The notes under the pieces: model-generated | Told to the model about the DNA's origin: nothing | The model's database searches: none | What the model saw: the letters and a program-made list of their open reading frames with translations, nothing else | Shown here: positions 43,394 to 51,805 of the stretch, piece after piece | Numbering within the stretch: position 1 is the first letter of the stretch | Layout of the letters: every line of letters begins with the position of its first letter | Assembly (NCBI RefSeq): GCF_024518835.1 | Contig: NZ_JANIGO010000001.1 | Coordinates: 248,001-312,000 of the forward strand | Length of the DNA: 64,000 nt | Source of the DNA: Limnobacter humi | GTDB taxonomy: Bacteria > Pseudomonadota > Gammaproteobacteria > Burkholderiales > Burkholderiaceae_B | Reading direction: 5' to 3' | Position numbers and translations under genes: made by a program

Positions 43394-45802
43394 ATGAGCC
43401 TGTCAAAACTACTGGATGACCCACTGATTGCTGAACTGCTGGAGAGTAAATCACGCATGGCCAGCGTTGTGGCTCATGTTGAAGACGAACTCAGCCTGAT
43501 TGCAGCCAGCAAACACTTTCGCCGGCAGATCGGGTTTGCATCCGGCAGCGAATTGATTGCCGCCCGTTACGGGATGTCGATTTACAGGGGCCTGTCCGAT
43601 GCGTTGCAATTGAAACAAGGCTGGATGGGCCATGTTTGGCTGGATGGGCAATGGCGCCTGGTCCGCATGTGGTCGCATGGCCGCTTTGGTATTGTGGAAG
43701 AAGAAGCCGTGTCAGCGACCAACAGTGAGCCGCCTCGTCCGTTGGCCCTGTCACCTGACCACGCGACCAGCACCACACCCACCACCGTGGTGTTGCAACT
43801 GAATGAATCCGGGGTACTTCGATCGGTGAGTGAAACCACCGGCACATTTTTTAATCAGGACAGCACCCAGTTTCGAGGACTGGATGCCAGTCACCTGGTC
43901 TTTCGAAGCGACGTGGGCCAATTCAAGCGGCTCATTGACCAAGTCAAATTCAAAACGGCCAGTGCACGGGGCTCTTTCCGCCTGCGCAATGCCCAAAACG
44001 ATGTTGTGTTTTTTGACTGGACGGCGGTTGGCAATGGCAGCGACATCCTGCTGGTTGGTGAATCCAGCCAGCACCACCTGGAAACAGCGCTGATTCAAAG
44101 CGAGGAACGCATCAACAGCATTCTGGAGTCGATGAATGACGCATTTTTCGCCATTGACCTGAACGGCTACATTTCCTACCTCAATGCCAAGGGTGCGGAG
44201 CTGTTGGGCAAATCGCCCCAACTCCTGCTGGGAAGACCCTTGTGGGACCGTGCACCGCATCTCAAAAACACACCCCTGTTTCAAACCGTGAACCAGGCCA
44301 AGGGCAATCTGCAACCGGAAACCTTTCAATGGCAAGACCCGGCCAACGAGGTTTGGTACCAGGTCAAAGCCTATCCCAGCGCAGAACTGATTTCCATTTT
44401 CTTCACCGACATCAGTTCCATCAAACGCACTGAAAACGACATGCGCCACCAGGCCACCCACGACTCCCTCACCGGTTTGCCCAACCGCCTGCTGTTGGCA
44501 CAGTCGCTGGACGAATTGTTGACCAACAAACAGGTTTCCAATTTGAAATTGGGACTGCTCTTCATTGACCTGGACGGGTTCAAAGCCGTCAACGACACGC
44601 TGGGCCATGACAAAGGCGACGAACTCTTGATTGCAGTCTCCAAACGATTGCGCGCCGTGGTCCGGAATTCCGACATTGTGGCGCGGCTGTCTGGTGACGA
44701 GTTTGTGATTACCCTGCCCTACATCCCCGATCAAGAATCCGCATTCAGTGTGGGACGAAAAGTGGTCGACGCCGTCAGCAAACGACCATTTGAACTGGCT
44801 GACAAATCCATCTATGTTGGGGCATCGGTCGGGGTGGCGCTGTTTCCAGATGATGCCACCGACGTTGAGGGCTTGCTCAAACATGCCGACATCGCCATGT
44901 ACCAAGCCAAACAGGCTGGTAAAAACACGGTCCGCATGTTCCATGCCAACATGAGTGAAGTGCTGAAAACCAAGGTCAATCTGGAAAACCAGTTGCACGA
45001 TGCCATCGTGAACGACCGAATGGAAGTGCACTTCCAACCCCGTTTCAACCCGCAGGGGCAAATTTGCGCCGTGGAAGCGCTGGCCCGCATGCGCAATGAG
45101 GAAGGCGACCTCATACCACCCGTTGAATTCATTCCAATTGCCGAAGAAACTGGCTTGATTGTTCCGATGGGAGAACAGGTACTGCGCAAGGCCTGCCAAT
45201 GGATGAGCCTGGTCAACCAACAACTAAGCCATGCCGTTGGACTGTCGGTCAATGTCTCGGGCATTCAATTGCTGGATGGCAAATTGTGCAACACCGTGGC
45301 CACGGTGCTGGAGGAAACCGGATTGTCGCCGGCCCTGCTGGAACTGGAACTGACTGAAACGGTGCTGATGCAAAATCACCTGGCAGTGCAGGACGATCTG
45401 ATGCGCCTGCATGCGCTGGGCGTGAACCTCTCGATCGATGATTTCGGCACCGGCTACTCTTCCCTGGCAATGCTGCACAAAATGCCGGTGCAAACCATCA
45501 AACTGGACCGCTCATTTGTGAGTGAACTGCCCAACAAACCTGACAGCGTCATTATTTCACGCACGGTGCTGGCCATGGCCAGGGCACTGGGCTTGGGTGT
45601 GGTGGCCGAAGGTGTTGAAACAGAGGATCAACGGGATTTCCTCGTGGAGTCGGGCGTGGCCGAACTGCAGGGCTTTGGTCTTGCCAAACCCATGAATGCG
45701 CAGGATGCCCGCCAATTTGTATTAGCGCAGGAACTGCCAGCAACCGCATTGCAGTGGGTCACCAAACCATCGGCGAATCTGGAAGGTGCGGCGGGTCTCT
45801 AG
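43394..45802 (+). CDS. PAS-GGDEF-EAL cyclic-di-GMP enzyme
   Basis: An 802-residue cytoplasmic protein. Residues 1-220 are of unclear fold. A PAS domain (about 225-350) starts INSILESMNDAFFAIDLNGY. The GGDEF domain (about 360-520) has LTGLPNRLLL, FIDLDGFKAVNDTLGHDKGD and an active-site variant RLSGDEF in place of GGDEF. The EAL domain (about 535-790) has VEALARMRN, SVNVSGIQLLDG, DDFGTGYSSLAML and VVAEGVET, so phosphodiesterase activity is expected. Cyclase activity is less certain because of Ser for Gly. Its 12-bp distance to the membrane coiled-coil gene suggests joint regulation. Confidence 0.92.
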   Translation: MSLSKLLDDPLIAELLESKSRMASVVAHVEDELSLIAASKHFRRQIGFASGSELIAARYGMSIYRGLSDALQLKQGWMGHVWLDGQWRLVRMWSHGRFGIVEEEAVSATNSEPPRPLALSPDHATSTTPTTVVLQLNESGVLRSVSETTGTFFNQDSTQFRGLDASHLVFRSDVGQFKRLIDQVKFKTASARGSFRLRNAQNDVVFFDWTAVGNGSDILLVGESSQHHLETALIQSEERINSILESMNDAFFAIDLNGYISYLNAKGAELLGKSPQLLLGRPLWDRAPHLKNTPLFQTVNQAKGNLQPETFQWQDPANEVWYQVKAYPSAELISIFFTDISSIKRTENDMRHQATHDSLTGLPNRLLLAQSLDELLTNKQVSNLKLGLLFIDLDGFKAVNDTLGHDKGDELLIAVSKRLRAVVRNSDIVARLSGDEFVITLPYIPDQESAFSVGRKVVDAVSKRPFELADKSIYVGASVGVALFPDDATDVEGLLKHADIAMYQAKQAGKNTVRMFHANMSEVLKTKVNLENQLHDAIVNDRMEVHFQPRFNPQGQICAVEALARMRNEEGDLIPPVEFIPIAEETGLIVPMGEQVLRKACQWMSLVNQQLSHAVGLSVNVSGIQLLDGKLCNTVATVLEETGLSPALLELELTETVLMQNHLAVQDDLMRLHALGVNLSIDDFGTGYSSLAMLHKMPVQTIKLDRSFVSELPNKPDSVIISRTVLAMARALGLGVVAEGVETEDQRDFLVESGVAELQGFGLAKPMNAQDARQFVLAQELPATALQWVTKPSANLEGAAGL

Positions 45803-45809
45803 AACTGGG

Positions 45810-46160
45810 TCAGGCCTTGCCTTCCGCCGTTGCATCCTGCAGGTCGTATTCCACGCCAAAACCAATCGACCCCCGAAAAACCCGCACCTTGATCAAGGGC
45901 CCTTGCGGGCGTAGGCGGTCCCAAATCCAGCGTGCGATGTTTTCAGATGTGGGCAACTCAATAAACGCATTCAGATACGCATGATCCAATTGCTTGCGCA
46001 CCGCCTCTACCTGATTGGTCAATAAGCTTTCTGGCACGACATAACCGTCCGTGGCCGGTCCTTCAAACCACACCTCGGCCGTGTAGCTGTGGCCATGCAA
46101 ACCAGGCCAATCGGGCAGTTGATGTGCAACATCGAAGGTGAACTGTTTGAAAACTTTCAT
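45810..46160 (-). CDS. queD: 6-carboxytetrahydropterin synthase-like protein (QueD family), without the usual catalytic Cys
   Basis: A 116-residue member of the PTPS/QueD family, needed for queuosine synthesis. Zinc ligands are visible: FDVAHQLP (His13), and LHGHSY (two His near 22-24). KQLDHAYLN and LPTSENIARWIWDRL are family hallmarks. The segment between the first His and LHGHSY is short (DWPG) and lacks the Cys found in E. coli QueD (HKCGRLHGHSF), and the late Glu is not obvious in RGSIGFGVEY. The ATG overlaps the queE stop by 4 bp. It may be active through other residues, as some relatives lack this Cys. Confidence 0.82.
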   Translation of the reverse strand: MKVFKQFTFDVAHQLPDWPGLHGHSYTAEVWFEGPATDGYVVPESLLTNQVEAVRKQLDHAYLNAFIELPTSENIARWIWDRLRPQGPLIKVRVFRGSIGFGVEYDLQDATAEGKA

Positions 46161-46807
46161 GGCATTCCAATCACTTTGTGGGTTTGAACACTCAAACGCC
46201 AACGGGGGTTTTTCAGACACACGCCAATGGCATGCTGAAGGTTGGCTGCTTTCTTGACCGGATCGGCGTGGTCCATGGCTTGGACAAAAAAATGATCGAA
46301 ATCCAGTCGTGCCAAGGCATCCAGATTTTGGCCCAATTGTGGCACCACCACCTTCAGCTCCTGGCCTCGGGTTTGAACCAGCTCACTGCCAAACTTCGGG
46401 CTCACGCAAATCCAGTCCACCCCGACGGGCACAGGCAGCGTTCCATTGGTCTCGATGGCAATCTCAAAGCCATGCGCATGCACGGCATCGATCAACGCCG
46501 CATCCAACTGCAATGCAGGCTCTCCACCGGTGAATACCACATAGGGCTTCTGACCGCCTCGCGCGCCTTGATAGGTCTGTGAAATGGCCATGGCCAAAGA
46601 GGCTGCAGTCTTGAACTTTCCACCCCCCGCACCATCCGTGCCGATAAAGTCGGTGTCACAGAACTGACACACGGCCGCGGCCCGGTCTTCCTCCCGACCA
46701 CTCCACAAATTGCAACCTGCAAAACGACAAAACACAGCAGCCCGGCCTGCTTGGGCACCCTCGCCTTGCAAGGTAAAAAACAGCTCTTTGACGGAATAGG
46801 TGGCCAC
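46157..46807 (-). CDS. queE: 7-carboxy-7-deazaguanine synthase
   Basis: Radical SAM enzyme of 216 residues that contracts 6-carboxytetrahydropterin to 7-carboxy-7-deazaguanine in the queuosine route. The substrate loop is KELFFTLQGEGAQAGR. The cluster motif has the CX14CX2C spacing of the proteobacterial branch: Cys in AGCNLWSGREED, and CQFCDTDF. VVFTGGEPALQLD and ETNGTLPVP are typical. The start is GTG 46807 with no clear ribosome binding site. Overlaps queD. Confidence 0.93.
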   Translation of the reverse strand: MATYSVKELFFTLQGEGAQAGRAAVFCRFAGCNLWSGREEDRAAAVCQFCDTDFIGTDGAGGGKFKTAASLAMAISQTYQGARGGQKPYVVFTGGEPALQLDAALIDAVHAHGFEIAIETNGTLPVPVGVDWICVSPKFGSELVQTRGQELKVVVPQLGQNLDALARLDFDHFFVQAMDHADPVKKAANLQHAIGVCLKNPRWRLSVQTHKVIGMP

Positions 46808-46882
46808 AATCGACGGTTCAACAGGACATCGGGAACAGGCGCCATGCTATCCGAAACGAATGCCGCACGGCAAAAACGGGGC

Positions 46883-46912
46883 AAAAAAAATGCCCGGTAT
46901 GGTTAACCGGGC
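46883..46912 (-). terminator. Strong intrinsic terminator on the minus strand, upstream of queE
   Basis: On the minus strand GCCCGGT-TAACCAT-ACCGGGC is a perfect 7-bp stem followed by A and then eight T residues. It lies 75 bp before the queE start and ends whatever transcript comes from the 47000 side, either a small RNA or the phosphomannomutase read-through. Confidence 0.8.
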
Positions 46913-47010
46913 AAACCTCAGAAGCAAAGGAGGAGGGATGTGAACCCTTAGTTTGCAGCCACCCTTCCCGCCTTTCAACTAGATTTTTCGAGGCTTTCCT
47001 CGAAACTCCA
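46883..47010 (-). ncRNA. Candidate small RNA with a CCUCCUCC anti-Shine-Dalgarno stretch
   Basis: Read 5' to 3' on the minus strand there are three structures in a row: TTTCGAGG-AAAG-CCTCGAAA (47005-46986), an 8-bp perfect stem; GCAAA...AGGG-TTCACAT-CCCT...TTTGC (46956-46924), a two-part stem whose internal loop carries CCTCCTCC; and the terminator hairpin (46912-46883). CCUCC-rich loops that can pair with ribosome binding sites occur in trans-acting RNAs such as the cuckoo family. The 5' end is a guess. The alternative is a leader RNA or the phosphomannomutase 3' region. Confidence 0.45.
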
Positions 47011-47284
47011 GAGTTACATCCACTTTTAAACACTAGAGAAAACACTCGATTTGGAAGGCGGCAAGACGGGGCGTTGCTTGCGGCCCGATCGAATGCGCAA
47101 ATACTCAGATTGAACGCTTGGCAGGCCCGTTTGAATCGCACTTGTTGGGAAAAACAAACAAGTTACTTTTGAGTCACTTTATTGGTTTGCGAACAGCTTT
47201 TATGGGCCATTCTTGGGTGTCGGGCGCGTGGGCATCGGTCCGCGCGGCCAAGCTGGTGCCACCAACAGGCTCGGTGCCATGCCT

Positions 47285-47315
47285 TCAGCAATGCCAGTGT
47301 GCCCGGTATTGCTGA
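47285..47315. repeat. Hairpin related to the inverted-repeat arms near 7250-7480
   Basis: TCAGCAAT (47285-47292) and ATTGCTGA (47308-47315) form a perfect 8-bp stem around a 15-base loop. Read on the minus strand the sequence CCGGGCACACTGGCATTGCTG matches the right arm at 7451-7470 (CGGGCACACCGGCATTACTG) with few changes, so this is a second locus of the same repeat family. Confidence 0.6.
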
Positions 47316-47371
47316 GGGGTAATCGGCAAAACCGGGCGACCGGTGCTGCGAAGGGGCAGAAAAAAGGGCCA

Positions 47372-48775
47372 TCAAAACGGCAACTCAACCCCCGGTGCCA
47401 CCGCCAAAATCGCGGCTTTGAATTCCCCCTGAATGCGCGCCAACGCGGCAGGATTGTCCGCCTCAAACCGCATCACCACGACCGGGGTGGTGTTGGAAGG
47501 CCGGGCCAGCCCAAAACCGTCGGCATACTCGGCCCGCACCCCATCAATGGTCACCACCTGCTCAGCCGTCGCAAACTGCCCTTTGGCCTGCAAATCCGCC
47601 ACGATTTTGAAGTTGTCACCTTCCGCAGTCTTCAACTGCAACTCCGGCGTGCTGCTGGAGTTGGGCAGTTCATTCAACACCGCACTGGGGTTGGCACTGC
47701 GCGATAAAATTTCCAGCAGGCGCACACCGGCATACAAGCCATCATCAAAACCAAACCAGCGCTCTTTGAAAAACACGTGGCCGCTCATTTCACCAGCCAA
47801 CGGTGCACCGGTCTCCTTCAGCTTCGCTTTGATGAGTGAATGCCCGGTACGCCACATCAAGGGTTCACCGCCGGCAGCCTTCACCGCCTTGGCCACATGA
47901 CGGGTGCACTTCACGTCATAAATCACCATGGCGCCGGGGTTGCGGGCAATCACATCCCGGGCAAACAAGATCAGTTGGCGGTCGGGGTAAATAATTTCGC
48001 CATCCTTGGTAACCACGCCCAAGCGATCGCCATCACCGTCAAATGCCAAGCCGATTTCGGCATCCCCGGCTTTCACGCACGCAATCAAATCCTGCAAATT
48101 TTCGGGGTGTGCAGGGTCTGGGTGGTGGTTGGGGAAATTGCCATCCACCTCACAAAACAATTCGGTCACTGTGCAGCCCAAGGCCTCGTAGAGGGTTTTG
48201 GCGAACGCACCGGCCACGCCATTGCCGCAATCCACCGCAATCTTCATGGGGCGGGCCAGCTGGATGTGACCCAGAATATTCTGCAGATAATCGGGCCACA
48301 CGTTCAGTTCGCGGTATCCGCCACGCTGCACGCCAGCCACCACACCCCGCACGGGCTTTTCTGTCTGAATCCACGTCAGCAGCCCCTGAATGGTGTCGCC
48401 GTACAGCGTTTCGCCAGCCACCATCATTTTCAGGCCGTTGTATTGCGGTGGGTTGTGGCTACCTGTCACCTGCACACCGGTGCCATTGCCCAGCAAAAAG
48501 GTGGCGAAATATACCAGGGGTGTGGCCACCATGCCCACATCCACCACATGCACGCCAGCATCGCGAAAACCATCGGCCAATGCCGCACACAGGCGTGGCC
48601 CGGACAAGCGGCCATCGCGTCCAACCACCGCCTCGTTCTTACCTCGACTCAACGCCAGTTGTCCCAGCGCCCGCCCCACGGCATACGCAGCGTCTTCGGT
48701 CAGGGTGTCGTCCACAATGCCTCGGATGTCATAGGCTTTGAAAATAGAGGCTGCAATGGGTGCAGAAGAAGTCAT
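47372..48775 (-). CDS. Phosphomannomutase/phosphoglucomutase
   Basis: Cytoplasmic mutase of 467 residues in the alpha-D-phosphohexomutase family, close to AlgC. FKAYDIRGIVDDTLTED is the N-terminal signature, the phosphoserine loop is TGSHNPPQYNG (about 107), the Mg2+ loop is FDGDGDRLG (about 250) and the sugar-binding loop is GEMSGHVFF. It supplies mannose-1-P or glucose-1-P for polysaccharides and LPS. ATG 48775 starts the conserved N-terminus; longer frames upstream are unlikely. Divergent from apaH. Confidence 0.92.
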   Translation of the reverse strand: MTSSAPIAASIFKAYDIRGIVDDTLTEDAAYAVGRALGQLALSRGKNEAVVGRDGRLSGPRLCAALADGFRDAGVHVVDVGMVATPLVYFATFLLGNGTGVQVTGSHNPPQYNGLKMMVAGETLYGDTIQGLLTWIQTEKPVRGVVAGVQRGGYRELNVWPDYLQNILGHIQLARPMKIAVDCGNGVAGAFAKTLYEALGCTVTELFCEVDGNFPNHHPDPAHPENLQDLIACVKAGDAEIGLAFDGDGDRLGVVTKDGEIIYPDRQLILFARDVIARNPGAMVIYDVKCTRHVAKAVKAAGGEPLMWRTGHSLIKAKLKETGAPLAGEMSGHVFFKERWFGFDDGLYAGVRLLEILSRSANPSAVLNELPNSSSTPELQLKTAEGDNFKIVADLQAKGQFATAEQVVTIDGVRAEYADGFGLARPSNTTPVVVMRFEADNPAALARIQGEFKAAILAVAPGVELPF

Positions 48776-48878
48776 GGTCGATACTCGCAGAAAGGGCAAT
48801 ACAGCCTTGAAATAAGAACAGGTTGGAAGCGCACACCCGTGCATAATAACGCTTTGAGGTTTTGCATTATCAGCTGTC

Positions 48879-49712
48879 ATGGCCAACTACGTCATCGGCG
48901 ATGTACAGGGTTGTTTTGATTCGCTTCAAGCCCTGCTCAATGCCTGTTCATTCAACCCCATACACGACACCCTGTGGTTCGCCGGCGACTTGGTGAACCG
49001 GGGGCCAAAGTCGCTGGCCACGCTGCGATTTGTCAAAGGGCTGGGCGCGCACGCCCACACCGTGTTGGGCAACCACGACCTCCACCTGCTGGCCCTGTGG
49101 GCAGGCCACGGCCGACAGCACAGCAGCGACACCATTGCCGAAGTGGTTGATGCACCCGACGCGGGCGAATTGCTCAACTGGCTACGCCAACAACCACTGG
49201 CCCTTGAACTGCCCGCGGCCACACCCACGCTGCTGGTGCATGCCGGCATTTTGCCGCAGTGGAGTTTCGAACAGGCCTTGGCCTTGTCTGCCGAAGTTCA
49301 ACAAGCGCTGTCCGCAAACGACTGGGCAGACTTCATGGCCGTGTTGTACGGCAACAAACCCAAGCGTTGGGACGATGCATTGAGCGGGCATGACCGCTTG
49401 CGATTGGTGGTCAATGTGTGCACCCGCATGCGGATGCTGGACGACGATGGGTCGGTGGATTTCAAGTTCAAACAGGAGCCTGCCGACGCACCGCCCAACC
49501 TGAAGGCGTGGTTTGAGGTGCCGCGTCAGTTCAACCGGCAAGGGCAGGTCGTGTTTGGCCACTGGTCGACACTGCCTGGCATTCAGAATGCGGTGGGTTA
49601 CTGCCTGGACACCGGTTGCGTGTGGGGCGGCAAACTGACAGCCCTACGGCTGGAAGACCATGCGCTGTTTCAGGTGGACGCTGTCGAGCCTGCGGTGCCC
49701 ACCATACCTTGA
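48879..49712 (+). CDS. apaH: Bis(5'-nucleosyl)-tetraphosphatase (symmetrical)
   Basis: Metallophosphatase of 277 residues that splits Ap4A into two ADP. Motifs are VIGDVQGCFDSL (about 6), FAGDLVNRGPKSLATLRFVK, GNHDLHLLALWAG (about 65) and VHAGILPQWS. FGHWSTLPG and LDTGCVWGGKLTALRLED at the C-terminus are typical of ApaH. Length is as expected. Its last 43 bp overlap the convergent plsC gene. Confidence 0.95.
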   Translation: MANYVIGDVQGCFDSLQALLNACSFNPIHDTLWFAGDLVNRGPKSLATLRFVKGLGAHAHTVLGNHDLHLLALWAGHGRQHSSDTIAEVVDAPDAGELLNWLRQQPLALELPAATPTLLVHAGILPQWSFEQALALSAEVQQALSANDWADFMAVLYGNKPKRWDDALSGHDRLRLVVNVCTRMRMLDDDGSVDFKFKQEPADAPPNLKAWFEVPRQFNRQGQVVFGHWSTLPGIQNAVGYCLDTGCVWGGKLTALRLEDHALFQVDAVEPAVPTIP

Positions 49713-50452
49713 CTTTGGGCACAGGCGGCGGCAATGACGTTGCGGGCTGCATCGCTTAACACATGCCGGGTTTGCCCCTCGGTGCGCAAGGGCGAATGAA
49801 AGGTGAGGCTGCAGACAAAACCCGCCGGGGCATTGGCCAATACCCACAGGTTTTGCACCAGGGTTTGCTCGCCCACAAAAGCGGGCTCGGGAGTAAAACG
49901 ACCGTCCGGCGTGAAGTATTGCAGCGTAACCGGCAACAGCGGCACACCCGCCTGAATGGCGGGTTGAACAAAGTTGCTGTGAAAGGGTAGAGGCTCATCG
50001 CCTGAGCCCGTGGTGCCTTCGGGAAACACCGCCACGGTCCGCCCGGCCTTCAATACCTTCACCGCAGCAGCAATGACATCCCGCACAGCGTGGCGCTTGC
50101 CGCGTTCAATGAACAAAGTGCCACTGCGGGCCGCCAAGGTGCCGGCAATCGGCCAATCCGAAATTTCGCTTTTGGCAATGAAGGTGAGCGGCGCCACCGC
50201 ATTGAACGCAAAAATATCGATCCAGCTCACATGGTTGCTGTAAATCAGCATGGGGCCGTGGTGCCTGTAGTCCGACTCGGCGGCTTCAAAATGCGCTTGC
50301 ACCTTCACGCGGAGAATACGCATCAGGCGAGATGCAAACCAATGTTCCACGCGGGCCTTTCGACTGTCGGACATCATCGGCCAGCAGGTCATGATGAGAA
50401 TGAAACCCAACAGCATGTGGGCCAACAAGCGCAGCAGGCGAACAAGGGCCAT
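49670..50452 (-). CDS. plsC: 1-acyl-sn-glycerol-3-phosphate acyltransferase (PlsC family)
   Basis: Membrane-bound acyltransferase of 260 residues acting in phospholipid synthesis. An N-terminal hydrophobic helix (LLRLLAHMLLGFILIMTCW) precedes catalytic motif SNHVSWIDIFAF (HX4D). FIAKSEISDWPIAG, TLFIERG and VFPEGTTGSGDE are motifs II and III. The ATG follows the pyrC' stop after 1 bp, so it is the tail of the pyr operon. PlsC relatives with lipid A or ornithine-lipid roles are possible alternatives. Confidence 0.88.
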   Translation of the reverse strand: MALVRLLRLLAHMLLGFILIMTCWPMMSDSRKARVEHWFASRLMRILRVKVQAHFEAAESDYRHHGPMLIYSNHVSWIDIFAFNAVAPLTFIAKSEISDWPIAGTLAARSGTLFIERGKRHAVRDVIAAAVKVLKAGRTVAVFPEGTTGSGDEPLPFHSNFVQPAIQAGVPLLPVTLQYFTPDGRFTPEPAFVGEQTLVQNLWVLANAPAGFVCSLTFHSPLRTEGQTRHVLSDAARNVIAAACAQSQGMVGTAGSTAST

Positions 50453-50453
50453 G

Positions 50454-51770
50454 TCAGTCCGCCGTGACCTTGTTGCGGGTTTTGTCCAGGGTGGTGTAAA
50501 CCAGGTTGCCATTCACCATGGTGGCCACCACCTTGCCCTGCATGGGAAAGCCGTTGAACGGGGTGTGCTTGCCTTGACTGATCAGGGTTTGGCTGCCGAC
50601 CAGCCAGTCTTGGTCAGGGTTGAACACACACAAATCGGCAGGCATGCCAGCGCGCAAGCTGCCCGCCTGTACTTTGATGACACGGGCTGGCCCACTGCAC
50701 AGCAACTCCACCACACGGTGCATGGGCACGTTTTGCTCACGCATCCATTTGATGGTCAACGTCAGCAACAATTCCAGGCCTGTGGCGCCTGCCTCACTTT
50801 CGGCAAAGGGCAACAGCTTGGCGTCATCGTCCACCGGTGTGTGGTCCGAGCAAATCGCGTCAATCGTTCCGTCCAACAAGCCGTCGCGAATGGCATCGCG
50901 GTCCCGCTGCTCACGCAGGGGTGGGATCAAGTGGGCATGCGGATCAAAAAAACCAATGTCCATGTCGGTGAGGTGCACATGGTGAATAGCCACATCGCAG
51001 GTAACGGGCAAGCCCTCTGCTTTGGCCTGTCGCACCAGGTCTACACCTTTGGCCGAGCTGATTCGACACACATGCAAGGCCACGCCGGTGTTGCGCATCA
51101 ACTCAAAGTAGGTGTTGAGCGCAATGGTCTCGCTCATCACTGGGATGCCACTCAAACCCATGCGTGCCGCATAGGCGCCCGCATGGGCCACCCCACCCCG
51201 GCTCAAGTTCGGCTCATTGGGCCGCAAAAACACTGTGCAGTTGAAGTTGCGGGCATAACGCATGGCTTGCGCCATGACCCGCAGGTCCATGATGGGTTCT
51301 TCGGCTTGAGAAAAACCCACACAACCGGCCTCGGTCAGCTCTGCCATCTCCGTCAAAGTTTCGCCCTTCAAGCCCGTGGTTAGCGCACCCAAGGGGTACA
51401 CCTTGGCCAGGTTCAATTGCCGCGCCTTGAACTTCAGCATTTCCACCAAGCCAGGCTCATCCAGCACGGGCTCGGTGTCGGGTGGGCACACCAATGAAGT
51501 CACGCCGCCAGCCATGGCTGCTTCCATTTCACTTTCCAGTGTGGCTCGATATTCATAGCCAGGCTCGCGCAAGCGGGCCGACAAATCCACCAAACCGGGA
51601 AACACCCACAAACCCGAGGCATCGATGATGCGGCTGGGTGCAAAGTCGCTGGGCAATTCATTCCTGGGTGCCACAGCCACCACCCGGCCTGCCGCCACAG
51701 CCACGTCCATCGGGCCATCGGCCTCGATGCTCGGGTCGATCACTCGTCCACCGGAAATCAGTACACGCAT
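50454..51770 (-). CDS. pyrC': Inactive dihydroorotase homologue PyrC' (aspartate transcarbamoylase partner)
   Basis: A 438-residue amidohydrolase-fold protein. The normal zinc motif DxHxH after PGL is replaced: the sequence reads FPGLVDLSARLREPG, so the two metal-binding His are missing. Other family parts remain, such as HLIPPLREQRD, SDHTPVDDD and GLELLLTLT. Such pseudo-dihydroorotases hold catalytic PyrB trimers in a dodecamer in Pseudomonas and relatives. It lies 35 bp after pyrB, as expected. A true dihydroorotase must be elsewhere. Confidence 0.9.
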   Translation of the reverse strand: MRVLISGGRVIDPSIEADGPMDVAVAAGRVVAVAPRNELPSDFAPSRIIDASGLWVFPGLVDLSARLREPGYEYRATLESEMEAAMAGGVTSLVCPPDTEPVLDEPGLVEMLKFKARQLNLAKVYPLGALTTGLKGETLTEMAELTEAGCVGFSQAEEPIMDLRVMAQAMRYARNFNCTVFLRPNEPNLSRGGVAHAGAYAARMGLSGIPVMSETIALNTYFELMRNTGVALHVCRISSAKGVDLVRQAKAEGLPVTCDVAIHHVHLTDMDIGFFDPHAHLIPPLREQRDRDAIRDGLLDGTIDAICSDHTPVDDDAKLLPFAESEAGATGLELLLTLTIKWMREQNVPMHRVVELLCSGPARVIKVQAGSLRAGMPADLCVFNPDQDWLVGSQTLISQGKHTPFNGFPMQGKVVATMVNGNLVYTTLDKTRNKVTAD

Positions 51771-51805
51771 GGTTTCGATTCAATCCTTGTTGGTTTAGCG
51801 GGGGT

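Larger units (their letters stand above)
46808..47371. other. 564-bp gene-free stretch
   Basis: Between queE and the phosphomannomutase gene, both on the minus strand, I find no convincing protein gene. Short open frames have no family resemblance. The stretch contains the minus-strand terminator and candidate small RNA (46883-47010) and a hairpin repeat (47285-47315). From 47011 to 47280 I see nothing else. Confidence 0.6.

Noticed and set aside
46808-46920. preQ1 riboswitch before queE
   Set aside because: No preQ1 aptamer core seen, and the terminator lies 75 bp upstream with unrelated hairpins before it.
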